Below, in pieces: positions 1-10,431 of a DNA stretch of 64,000 nucleotides. The stretch spans positions 17,891,431 through 17,955,430 of the forward strand of contig CM053146.1 of assembly GCA_028571685.1 (NCBI GenBank), written 5' to 3'. Source of the DNA: Heterohyrax brucei. Lineage: Eukaryota > Chordata > Mammalia > Hyracoidea > Procaviidae. How positions within the stretch are numbered: position 1 is the first letter of the stretch; each line of letters starts with the position of its first letter. The position numbers were made by a program, and so were the translations under genes. Under the pieces are notes generated by a model. It searched no databases and was not told the DNA's origin. It saw nothing but the letters and a program-made list of their open reading frames with translations.

Positions 1-246
1 GGGAGTACTTAGCACTGTGAAAACAGCACTTTCGCCGAAGGAAATTTAGTTCTCTAAGTCCGTGAAACAGTGAACGGAGAACGTATGAGATTCTCAAGTT
101 TGGTAACACATAGAAACAAGCGAAAGTACACAGTGATTCATCTACCTAGAAAAGTTACAGAGGCTTACACAGAGAATTCCAAGGATAAGTACAAGAAAAT
201 AAGAGAGACTTAGAAAACTGGTAAAACCTACATTGTTCATAGAGTT
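1..246 (+). repeat. Reference 246-bp satellite unit (class A)
   Basis: I use this copy as the reference unit, phased from GGGAGTACTT. Counted composition is 96 A, 41 C, 53 G and 56 T: 38% GC, 61% purine and a strong excess of A over T on this strand. It contains an AGTACT hexamer (4-9) and a GAATTC hexamer (174-179), both present in most units. The class A signature, GCCGAAGGAAATTTAG followed by CTCTAAGTCCGTG, lies at about 34-64. The length is exactly 82 codons, which keeps reading frames in register across the array. I see no strong internal sub-repeat, only weak echoes such as ACAGTGAACAGAGAA and TTTACACAGAGAA. Confidence 0.93.
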
Positions 247-492
247 GGGAGTACTTAGCACTATGAAAACAGCACTTTCCCCGAAAGAAATTTAGTTCTC
301 TAAGACCGTGAAACAGTGAACAGAGAATGTATGAGTATCTCAAGATTGGTAACAGATAGAAACAAGAGAAAGTACACAGTGATTCATCTACCTAGACAAG
401 TTACAGAGGTTTACACAGAGAAAACCAAGTATAGGTACAAGAAAATAAGAGAGACTCAGAAAACTGGTAAAACCTACATTGTTGATAGAGTT

Positions 493-738
493 GGGAGTAC
501 TTAGCACTGTAAAAACAGCACTTTCGCAGAAAGAAGTCTACTTCTCTAAGACTGGGAAACAGAGAACAGAGAATGTATGAGTTTCTCAAGATTGGTAACA
601 GATAGAAACAAGCGAAAGTACACAGTGATTCATCTACCTAGAAAAGTTACAGAGGTTTACACAGAGAATTCCAAGGATAAGTACAAGAAAATAAGAGAGA
701 CTTAGAAAACTGGTAAAACCTACATTGTTGATAGAGTT
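493..738 (+). repeat. Example of class B unit
   Basis: Class B differs from class A mainly in the third of the unit after CAGCACTTTCG: it reads GCAGAAAGAA, then CTACTTCTCTAAGACTGGG, in place of the class A CCGAAGG and CTAAGTCCGTG. Several differences cluster within about 35 bp while the rest of the unit is nearly the same. A second polymorphic site further on (GAATTCC or GAAAACC) assorts independently of class, so units are mosaics of A and B segments. Both classes occur in both arms, in their own orientations. Confidence 0.85.
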
Positions 739-880
739 GGGAGTACTTAGCACTGTGAAAACAGCACTTTCGCAGAAAGAAATCTACTTCTCTAAGACTG
801 GGAAACAGTGAACAGAGAATGTATGAGTTTCTCAAGTTTGGTAACAGATAGAAACAAGAGAAAGTACACAGTGATTCATC

Positions 881-1230
881 TACATAGAAAAGCTACAGAG
901 GTTTACACAGAGAAAACCAAGTATAAGTACAAGAAAATAAGAGGGACTTAGAAAACTGGTAAAACCTACATTGTAGATAGAGTTGGGAGTACTTAGCACT
1001 GTAAAAACAGCACTTTCGCAGAAAGAAATCTACTTCTCTAAGACTGGGAAACAGTGAACAGAGAATGTATGAGTTTCTCAAGATTGGTAACAGATAGAAA
1101 CAAGCGAAAGTACACAGTGATTCATCTACCAAGAAAAGTTACAGAGGTTTACACAGAGAAAACCAAGGATAAGTACAAGAAAATAAGAGAGACTTAGAAA
1201 ACTGGTAAAACCTACATTGTTGATAGAGTT
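881..1230 (+). repeat. Bridging units shared with the 17.6-18.0 kb region
   Basis: The class B units here carry AAATAAGAGGGACTT, and the next unit, reaching into the 21-unit block, has GGGATACAGTG. The same pair is found at about 17.6-18.0 kb, roughly 16.7 kb away. They join the displaced segment on the left to the first 21-unit block on the right. Nothing other than satellite is present. Confidence 0.65.
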
Positions 1231-4200
1231 GGGAGTACTTAGGACTGTGAAAACAGCACTTTCGCAGAAAGAAGTCTACTTCTCTAAGACTGGGATACAG
1301 TGAACAGAGAATGTATGAGTTTCTCAAGATTGGTAACAGATAGAAACAAGAGAAAGTACACAGTGATTCATCTACCTAGAGAAGTTACAGAGGTTTACAC
1401 AGAGAATTCCAAGTATAAGTACAAGAAAATAAGAGAGATTTAGAAAACTGGTAAAACCTACATTGTTGAAAGACTTGGGAGTACTTAGCACTGTGAAAAC
1501 AGAACTTTCACCGAAGGAAATTTAGTTCTCTAAGTCCGTGAAACAGTGAACAGAGAATGTATGAGTTTCTCCAGTTTGGTAACAGATAGAAACAAGCGAA
1601 AGTACACAGTGATTCATCTACCTAGAAAAGTTACAGAGGTTTACACAGAGAATTCCAAGGATAAGTACAAGAAAATAAGAGAGACTTAGAAAACTGGTAA
1701 AACCTACATTGTTGATAGAGTTGGGAGTACTTAGCACTGTGAAAACAGCACTTTCGCCGAAGGAAAGTTAGTTCTCTAAGTCAGTGAAACAGTGAACAGA
1801 GAATGTATGAGTTTCTCAAGTTTGGTAACAGATAGAAACAAGCGAAAGTACACAGTGATTCATCTACCTAGAAAAGTTACAGAAGTTTACAAAGAGAATT
1901 CCAAGGATAAGTACAAGAAAATAAGAGAGACTTAGAAAACTGGTAAAACCTACATTGTTGATAGAGTTGGGAGTACTTAGCACTGTGAAAACAGCACTTT
2001 CGCCGAAGGAAATTTAGTTCTCTAAGTCCGTGAAACAGTGAACAGAGAATGTATGAGTTTCTCAAGTTTGGTAACAGATAGAAACAAGCGAAAGTACACA
2101 GTGATTCATCTAGCTAGAAAAGTTACAGAGGTTTACACAGAGAATTCCAAGGATAAGTACAAGAAAATAAGAGAGATTTAGAAAACTGGTAAAACCTACA
2201 TTGTTGATAGAGTTGGGAGTACTTAGCACTGTGAAAACAGCACTTTCGCCGAAGGAAATTTAGTTCTCTAAGTCCGTGAAACAGTGAACGGAGAACGTAT
2301 GAGATTCTCAAGTTTGGTAACACATAGAAACAAGCGAAAGTACACAGTGATTCATCTACCTAGAAAAGTTACAGAGGCTTACACAGAGAATTCCAAGGAT
2401 AAGTACAAGAAAATAAGAGAGACTTAGAAAACTGGTAAAACCTACATTGTTCATAGAGTTGGGAGTACTTAGCACTATGAAAACAGCACTTTCCCCGAAA
2501 GAAATTTAGTTCTCTAAGACCGTGAAACAGTGAACAGAGAATGTATGAGTATCTCAAGATTGGTAACAGATAGAAACAAGAGAAAGTACACAGTGATTCA
2601 TCTACCTAGACAAGTTACAGAGGTTTACACAGAGAAAACCAAGTATAGGTACAAGAAAATAAGAGAGACTCAGAAAACTGGTAAAACCTACATTGTTGAT
2701 AGAGTTGGGAGTACTTAGCACTGTAAAAACAGCACTTTCGCAGAAAGAAGTCTACTTCTCTAAGACTGGGAAACAGAGAACAGAGAATGTATGAGTTTCT
2801 CAAGATTGGTAACAGATAGAAACAAGCGAAAGTACACAGTGATTCATCTACCTAGAAAAGTTACAGAGGTTTACACAGAGAATTCCAAGGATAAGTACAA
2901 GAAAATAAGAGAGACTTAGAAAACTGGTAAAACCTACATTGTTGATAGAGTTGGGAGTACTTAGCACTGTGAAAACAGCACTTTCGCAGAAAGAAATCTA
3001 CTTCTCTAAGACTGGGAAACAGTGAACAGAGAATGTATGAGTTTCTCAAGTTTGGTAACAGATAGAAACAAGAGAAAGTACACAGTGATTCATCTACATA
3101 GAGAAGTTAAAGAGGTTTACACAGAGAATTCCAAGGATAAGTACAAGAAAATAAGAGAGACTTAGAAAACTGGTAAAACCTACATTGTTGATAGAGTTGG
3201 GAGTACTTAGCACTGTGAAAACAGCACTTTCGCTGAAGGAAATTTAGTTCTCTAAGTCCGTGAAACAGTGAACAGAGAATGTATGAGTTTCTCAAGTTTG
3301 GTAACAGATAGAAACAAGCGAAAGTACACAGTGATTCATCTACCTAGAAAAGTTACAGAGGTTTACACAGAGAATTCCAAGGATAAGTACAAGAAAATAA
3401 GAGAGACTTAGAAAACTGGTAAAACCTACATTGTTGATAGAGTTGGGAGTACTTAGCACTGTGAAAACAGCACTTTCGCCGAAGGAAATTTAGTTCTCTA
3501 AGTCCGTGAAACAGTTAACAGAGAATGTATGAGTTTCTCAAGTTTGGTAACAGATAGAAACAAGCGAACGTACACAGCGATTCATCTACCTAGAAAAGTT
3601 ACAGAGGTTTACACAGAGAATTCCAAGGGTAAGTACAAGAAAATAAGAGAGACTTAGAAAACTGGTAAAACCTACATTGTTCATAGCGTTGGGAGTACTT
3701 AGCACTGTGAAAACAGCACTTTCCCCGAAAGAAATTTAGTTCTCTAAGTCCGTGAAACAGTGAACAGAGAATGTATGAGTTTCTCAAGATTGGTAACAGA
3801 TAGAAACAAGAGAAAGTACACAGTGATTCATCTACATAGAGAAGTTACAGAGGTTTACACAGAGAATTCCAAGTATAAGTACAAGAAAATAAGAGAGACT
3901 TAGAAAACTGGTAAAACCTACATTGTTGATAGAGTTGGGAGTACTTAGCACTGTGAAAACAGCACTTTCGCCGAAGGAAATTTAGTTCTCTAAGTCCGTG
4001 AAACAGTGAACAGAGAATGTATGAGTTTCTCAAGTTTGGTAACAGATAGAAACAAGCGAAAGTACACAGTGATTCATCTACCTAGAAAAGTTACAGAGGT
4101 TTACACAGAGAATTCCAAGGATAAGTACAAGAAAATAAGAGAGACTTAGAAAACTGGTAAAACCTACATTGTTGATAGAGTTGGGAGTACTTAGCACTGT

Positions 4201-4801
4201 GAAAACAGTACTTTCGCCGAAGGAAATTTAGTTCTCTAAGTCCGTGAAACAGTGAACAGAGAATGTATGAGTTTCTCAAGTTTGGTAACAGATAGAAACA
4301 AGAGAAAGTACACAGTGATTCACCTACCTAGAAAAGTTACAGAGGTTTACACAGAGAATTCCCAGTATAAGTACAAGAAAATGAGAGAGACTTAGAAAAC
4401 TGGTAAAACCTACATTGTTGATAGAGTTGGGAGTACTTAGCACTGTGAAAACAGCAATTTCGCCGACGGAAATTTAGTTCTCTAAGTCCGTGAAACAGTG
4501 AACAGAGAATGTATGAGTTTCTCAAGTTTGGTAACAGATAGAAACAAGCGAAAGTACACAGTGATTCATCTACCTAGAAAAGCTACAGAGGTTTACACAG
4601 AGAAAACCAAGTATAAGTACAAGAAAATAAGAGGGACTTAGAAAACTGGTAAAACCTACATTGTTGATAGAGTTGGGAGTACTTAGCACTGTAAAAACAG
4701 CACTTTCGCAGAAAGAAATCTACTTCTCTAAGACTGGGAAACAGTGAACAGAGAATGTATGAGTTTCTCAAGATTGGTAACAGATAGAAACAAGAGAAAG
4801 T

Positions 4802-4900
4802 ACACAGTGATTCATCTACCCAGAGAAGTTACAGAAGTTTACATATAGAATTCCAAGTACAAGAAAATAAGAGAGACTTAGAAAACTGTTAAAACCTACA
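4802..4900 (+). repeat. 240-bp unit with a 6-bp deletion
   Basis: Where other units read CCAAGTATAAGTACAAG, this one reads CCAAGTACAAG (about 4853-4863). Six bases are missing between short direct repeats (AAGTA/TAAGTA), consistent with slippage. The upstream TTTACATATAGAATTC is also private. The same deletion appears near 5340, 23045 and 23535 and nowhere else that I found, so it is a clean marker of the 21-unit block. Confidence 0.85.
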
Positions 4901-5289
4901 TTGTTGATGGAGTTGGGAGTACTTAGCACTGTGAAAACAGCACTTTCGCAGAAAGAAATCTACTTCTCTAAGACTGAGAAACAGTGAACAGAGAATGTAT
5001 GAGTTTCTCAAGATTGGTAACAGATAGAAACAAGAGAAAATACACAGTGATTCATCTACCTAGAGAAGTTACAGAAGTTTACACATAGAATTCCCAGGAT
5101 AAGTACAAGAAAATAAGAGAGACTTAGAAAACTCGTAAAACCTGCAATGTGGATAGAGTTGGGAGTACTTAGCACTGTGAAAACAGCACTTTCGCAGAAA
5201 GAAATCTACTTCTCTAAGACTGGGAAACAGTGAACAGAGAATGTATGAGTTTCTCAAGATTGGTAACAGATAGAAACAAGAGAAAGTAC

Positions 5290-5380
5290 ACAGTGATTCA
5301 TGTACCTAGAGAAGTTACACAAGTTTACACATAGAATTCCAAGTACAAGAAAATAAGAGAGACTTAGAAAACTGGTAAAA
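5290..5380 (+). repeat. Second 240-bp unit with the same deletion
   Basis: The sequence CCAAGTACAAG replaces CCAAGTATAAGTACAAG at about 5339-5349, two units after the first short unit. It shares TTCATGTACCTAG and GTTACACAAG with its counterpart near 23.5 kb. The same deletion twice in one block suggests that a short unit was copied within the block before the block itself was duplicated. Confidence 0.8.
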
Positions 5381-6384
5381 CCTACATTGTTGATCGAGTT
5401 GGGAGTACTTAGCACTGTGAAAACAGCACTTTCACCGAAGGAAATTTAGTTCTCTAAGTCCGTGAAACAGTGAACAGAGAATGTACGAGTTTCTCAAGTT
5501 TGGTAACAGATAGAAACAAGCGAAACAACACAGTGATTCATCTACCTAGAAAAGTTACAGAGGTTTACACAGAGAATTCCAAGGATAAGTACAAGAAAAT
5601 AAGAGAGACTTAGAAAACTGGTAAAACCTACATTGTTGATAGAGTTGGGAGTACTTAGCACTGTGAAAACAGCACTTTCGCCCAAGGAAATTTAGTTCTC
5701 TAAGTCCGTGAAACAGTGAACAGAGAATGTATGAGTTTCTCAAGTTTGGTAACAGATAGAAACAAGCGAAAGTACACAGTGATTCATCTACCTAGAAAAG
5801 TTACAGAGGTTTACACAGAGAATTCGAAGTATAAGTACAAGAAAATAAGAGAGACTTAGAAAACTGGTAAAACCTACATTGTTGATAGAGTTGGGAGTAC
5901 TTAGCACTGTGGAAACAGCACTTTCGCCGAAGGAAATTTAGTTCTCTAAATCCGTGAAACAGTGAACCGAGAATGTATGAGTTTCTCAAGTTTGGTAACG
6001 GATGGAAACAAGCGAGAGTACACAGTGATTCATCTACCTAGAAAAGTTAAAGAGGTTTACACAGAGAATTCCAAGGATAAGTACAAGAAAATAAGAGAGA
6101 CTTAGAAAACTGATAAAACCTACATTGTTGATAGAGTTGGGAGTACTTAGCACTGTGAAAACAGTACTTTTGCAGAAAGAAATTTAGTTTTCTAAGTCCG
6201 TGAAACAGTGAAAAGAGAATGTAGCAGTTTCTAAAGATTGGTAACAGATAGAAATAAGAGAAAGTACACAGTGATTCATCTACCTAGAAAAGTTACAGAG
6301 GTTTACACAGAGAAAACCAAGGATAAGTACAAGAAAATAAGAGAGACTTAGAAAACTGGTAAAACCTACATTGTTGATAGAGTT

Positions 6385-9300
6385 GGGAGTACTTAGGACT
6401 GTGAAAACAGCACTTTCGCAGAAAGAAGTCTACTTCTCTAAGACTGGGAAACAGTGAACAGAGAATGTATGAGTTTCTCAAGATTGGTAACAGATAGAAA
6501 CAAGAGAAAGTACACAGTGATTCATCTACCTAGAGAAGTTACAGAGGTTTACACAGAGAATTCCAAGTATAAGTACAAGAAAATAAGAGAGACTTAGAAA
6601 ACTGGTAAAATCTACATTGTTGAAAGACTTGGGAGTACTTAGCACTGTGAAAACAGAACTTTCACCGAAGGAAATTTAGTTCTCTAAGTCCGTGAAACAG
6701 TGAACAGAGAATGTATGAGTTTCTCCAGTTTGGTAACAGATAGAAACAAGCGAAAGTACACAGTGATTCATCTACCTAGAAAAGTTACAGAGGTTTACAC
6801 AGAGAATTCCAAGGATAAGTACAAGAAAATAAGAGAGACTTAGAAAACTGGTAAAACCTACATTGTTGATAGAGTTGGGAGTACTTAGCACTGTGAAAAC
6901 AGCACTTTCGCCGAAGGAAAGTTAGTTCTCTAAGTCAGTGAAACAGTGAACAGAGAATGTATGAGTTTCTCAAGTTTGGTAACAGATAGAAACAAGCGAA
7001 AGTACACAGTGATTCATCTACCTAGAAAAGTTACAGAAGTTTACAAAGAGAATTCCAAGGATAAGTACAAGAAAATAAGAGAGACTTAGAAAACTGGTAA
7101 AACCTACATTGTTGATAGAGTTGGGAGTACTTAGCACTGTGAAAACAGCACTTTCGCCGAAGGAAATTTAGTTCTCTAAGTCCGTGAAACAGTGAACAGA
7201 GAATGTATGAGTTTCTCAAGTTTGGTAACAGATAGAAACAAGCGAAAGTACACAGTGATTCATCTAGCTAGAAAAGTTACAGAGGTTTACACAGAGAATT
7301 CCAAGGATAAGTACAAGAAAATAAGAGAGATTTAGAAAACTGGTAAAACCTACATTGTTGATAGAGTTGGGAGTACTTAGTACTGTGAAAACAGCACTTT
7401 CGCCGAAGGAAATTTAGTTCTCTAAGTCCGTGAAACAGTGAACGGAGAACGTATGAGATTCTCAAGTTTGGTAACACATAGAAACAAGCGAAAGTACACA
7501 GTGATTCATCTACCTAGAAAAGTTACAGAGGCTTACACAGAGAATTCCAAGGATAAGTACAAGAAAATAAGAGAGACTTAGAAAACTGGTAAAACCTACA
7601 TTGTTCATAGAGTTGGGAGTACTTAGCACTATGAAAACAGCACTTTCCCCGAAAGAAATTTAGTTCTCTAAGACCGTGAAACAGTGAACAGAGAATGTAT
7701 GAGTATCTCAAGATTGGTAACAGATAGAAACAAGAGAAAGTACACAGTGATTCATCTACCTAGACAAGTTACAGAGGTTTACACAGAGAAAACCAAGTAT
7801 AAGTACAAGAAAATAAGAGAGACTCAGAAAACTGGTAAAACCTACATTGTTGATAGAGTTGGGAGTACTTAGCACTGTAAAAACAGCACTTTCGCAGAAA
7901 GAAGTCTACTTCTCTAAGACTGGGAAACAGAGAACAGAGAATGTATGAGTTTCTCAAGATTGGTAACAGATAGAAACAAGCGAAAGTACACAGTGATTCA
8001 TCTACCTAGAAAAGTTACAGAGGTTTACACAGAGAATTCCAAGGATAAGTACAAGAAAATAAGAGAGACTTAGAAAACTGGTAAAACCTACATTGTTGAT
8101 AGAGTTGGGAGTACTTAGCACTGTGAAAACAGCACTTTCGCAGAAAGAAATCTACTTCTCTAAGACTGGGAAACAGTGAACAGAGAATGTATGAGTTTCT
8201 CAAGTTTGGTAACAGATAGAAACAAGAGAAAGTACACAGTGATTCATCTACATAGAGAAGTTAAAGAGGTTTACACAGAGAATTCCAAGGATAAGTACAA
8301 GAAAATAAGAGAGACTTAGAAAACTGGTAAAACCTACATTGTTGATAGAGTTGGGAGTACTTAGCACTGTGAAAACAGCACTTTCGCTGAAGGAAATTTA
8401 GTTCTCTAAGTCCGTGAAACAGTGAACAGAGAATGTATGAGTTTCTCAAGTTTGGTAACAGATAGAAACAAGCGAAAGTACACAGTGATTCATCTACCTA
8501 GAAAAGTTACAGAGGTTTACACAGAGAATTCCAAGGGCAAGTACAAGAAAATAAGAGAGACTTAGAAAACTGGTAAAACCTACATTGTTCATAGAGTTGG
8601 GAGTACTTAGCACTGTGAAAACAGCACTTTCCCCGAAAGAAATTTAGTTCTCTAAGTCCGTGAAACAGTGAACAGAGAATGTATGAGTTTCTCAAGATTG
8701 GTAACAGATAAAAACAAGAGAAAGTACACAGTGATTCATCTACCTAGACAAGTTACAGAGGTTTACACAGAGAAAACCAAGTATAAGTACAAGAAAATAA
8801 GAGAGACTCAGAAAACTGGTAAAACCTACATTGTTGATAGAGTTGGGAGTACTTAGCACTGTGAAAACAGCACTTTCGCAGAAAGAAATCTACTTCTCTA
8901 AGACTGGGAAACAGTGAACAGAGAATGTATGAGTTTCTCAAGATTGGTAACAGATAGAAACAAGAGAAAGTACACAGTGATTCATCTACATAGAGAAGTT
9001 ACAGAGGTTTACACAGAGAATTCCAAGTATAAGTACAAGAAAATAAGAGAGACTTAGAAAACTGGTAAAACCTACATTGTTGATAGAGTTGGGAGTACTT
9101 AGCACTGTGAAAACAGCACTTTCGCCGAAGGAAATTTAGTTCTCTAAGTCCGTGAAACAGTGAACAGAGAATGTATGAGTTTCTCAAGTTTGGTAACAGA
9201 TAGAAACAAGCGAAAGTACACAGTGATTCATCTACCTAGAAAAGTTACAGAGGTTTACACAGAGAATTCCAAGGATAAGTACAAGAAAATAAGAGAGACT

Positions 9301-10431
9301 TAGAAAACTGGTAAAACCTACATTGTTGATAGAGTTGGGAGTACTTAGCACTGTGAAAACAGTACTTTCGCCGAAGGAAATTTAGTTCTCTAAGTCCCTG
9401 AAACAGTGAACAGAGAATGTATGAGTTTCTCAAGTTTGGTAACAGATAGAAACAAGAGAAAGTACACAGTGATTCACCTACCTAGAAAAGTTACAGAGGT
9501 TTACACAGAGAATTCCCAGTATAAGTACAAGAAAATGAGAGAGACTTAGAAAACTGGTAAAACCTACATTGTTGATAGAGTTGGGAGTACTTAGCACTGT
9601 GAAAACAGCAATTTCGCCGACAGAAATTTAGTTCTCTAAGTCCGTGAAACAGTGAACAGAGAATGTATGAGTTTCTCAAGTTTGGTAACAGATAGAAACA
9701 AGCGAAAGTACACAGTGATTCATCTACCTAGAAAAGCTACAGAGGTTTACCCAGAGAAAACCAAGTATAAGTACAAGAAAATAAGAGAGACTTAGAAAAC
9801 TGGTAAAACCTACATTGTTGATAGAGTTGGGAGTACTTAGCACTGTGAAAACAGTACTTTCGCCGAAGGAAATTTAGTTCTCTAAGTCCGTGAAACAGTG
9901 AACAGAGAATGTATGAGTTTCTCAAGTGTGGTAACAGATAGAAACAAGAGAAAGTACACAGTGATTCACCTACCTAGAAAAGTTACAGAGGTTTACACAG
10001 AGAATTCCCAGTATAAGTACAAGAAAATGAGAGAGACTTAGAAAACTGGTAAAACCTACATTGTTGATAGAGTTGGGAGTACTTAGCACTGTGAAAACAG
10101 CAATTTCGCCGACGGAAATTTAGTTCTCTAAGTCCGTGAAACAGTGAACAGAGAATGTATGAGTTTCTCAAGTTTGGTAACAGATAGAAACAAGCGAAAG
10201 AACACAGTGATTCATCTACCTAGAAAAGCTACAGAGGTTTACACAGAGAAAACCAAGTATAAGTACAAGAAAATAAGAGAGACTTAGAAAACTGGTAAAA
10301 CCTACATTGTTGATAGAGTTGGGAGTACTTAGCACTGTAAAAACAGCACTTTCACAGAAAGAAATCTACTTCTCTAAGACTGGGAAACAGTGAACAGAGA
10401 ATGTATGAGTTTCTCAAGATTGGTAACAGAT
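6385..10431 (+). repeat. Rearranged relative of the 21-unit block (copy 2)
   Basis: From 6385 the sequence follows copy 1 at an offset of 5,154 bp. One unit of copy 1 (near 3353-3598) is then missing, giving an offset of 4,908 bp, and another unit (near 8753-8998) has been gained, restoring 5,154 bp. From about 9737 the order changes, with a pair of units carrying AAAATGAGAGAG and CAATTTCGCCGAC occurring twice (near 9.5 and 10.0 kb). The short 240-bp units are absent. All gains and losses are whole units. Confidence 0.75.

Larger units (their letters stand above)
1..880 (+). repeat. Copy of segment at 2215-3094 (9-unit step)
   Basis: This stretch matches 2215-3094, exactly 2,214 bp (nine units) away, including private variants such as GAACGGAGAACG, TAACACATAG, CACTATGAAAAC and GAGACTCAG. 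The match ends near 880, where this copy reads CATAGAAAAGCTACAG and the other CATAGAGAAGTTAAAG. The same run also occurs near 7369-8248, 20405-21284 and 25313-26192. It is part of the 21-unit block displaced next to a partner copy, as expected from unequal exchange. Confidence 0.85.
1231..6384 (+). repeat. 21-unit higher-order block, copy 1 (5,154 bp)
   Basis: The block is bounded by the recurrence of a unit with TTAGGACTGTG (gggag at 1231 and again at 6385). It holds 21 units, two of them 240 bp long, so 21 x 246 minus 12 gives 5,154 bp, which agrees with the observed step. A nearly identical copy begins at 19421, exactly 18,190 bp away, and every landmark I checked keeps that offset, including both short units and the odd unit with GTAGCAGTTTCTAAAG near 6221. 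The interior order of A and B units is the same in both copies. Confidence 0.85.

Noticed and set aside
30-46. CENP-B box-like sequence (TTCG followed four bases later by A)
   Set aside because: The left half fits, but the required CGGG of the right half is AAAT here, and it is no better in the other unit classes seen.
155-343. Minus-strand 62-codon open frame, recurring about every 246 bp with near-identical peptides (left arm; plus strand in the right arm)
   Set aside because: It starts at TTG, lies wholly inside one satellite unit, is broken in many units by stops or indels, and recurs only because 246 is a multiple of three. There is no promoter, terminator or recognisable domain.
347-360. 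Primer-binding-site-like TGGTAACAGATAG, resembling the start of the initiator-Met tRNA site of LTR retrotransposons
   Set aside because: The similarity is limited to about nine of ten bases and then stops. No LTR ends, polypurine tract or retroelement coding sequence is present.
316-504. Plus-strand 62-codon open frame, also near 2.5, 7.7, 8.7, 11.9, 14.8, 20.7 and 25.6 kb
   Set aside because: It starts at GTG and is open only because TTAG became TCAG in that unit type. It overlaps the antisense frame and follows block copying, not selection for coding.
4802-5390. 240-bp units as sequencing errors
   Set aside because: The same 6-bp deletion with the same private neighbours is present at four places linked by block copying, so it is an inherited variant.
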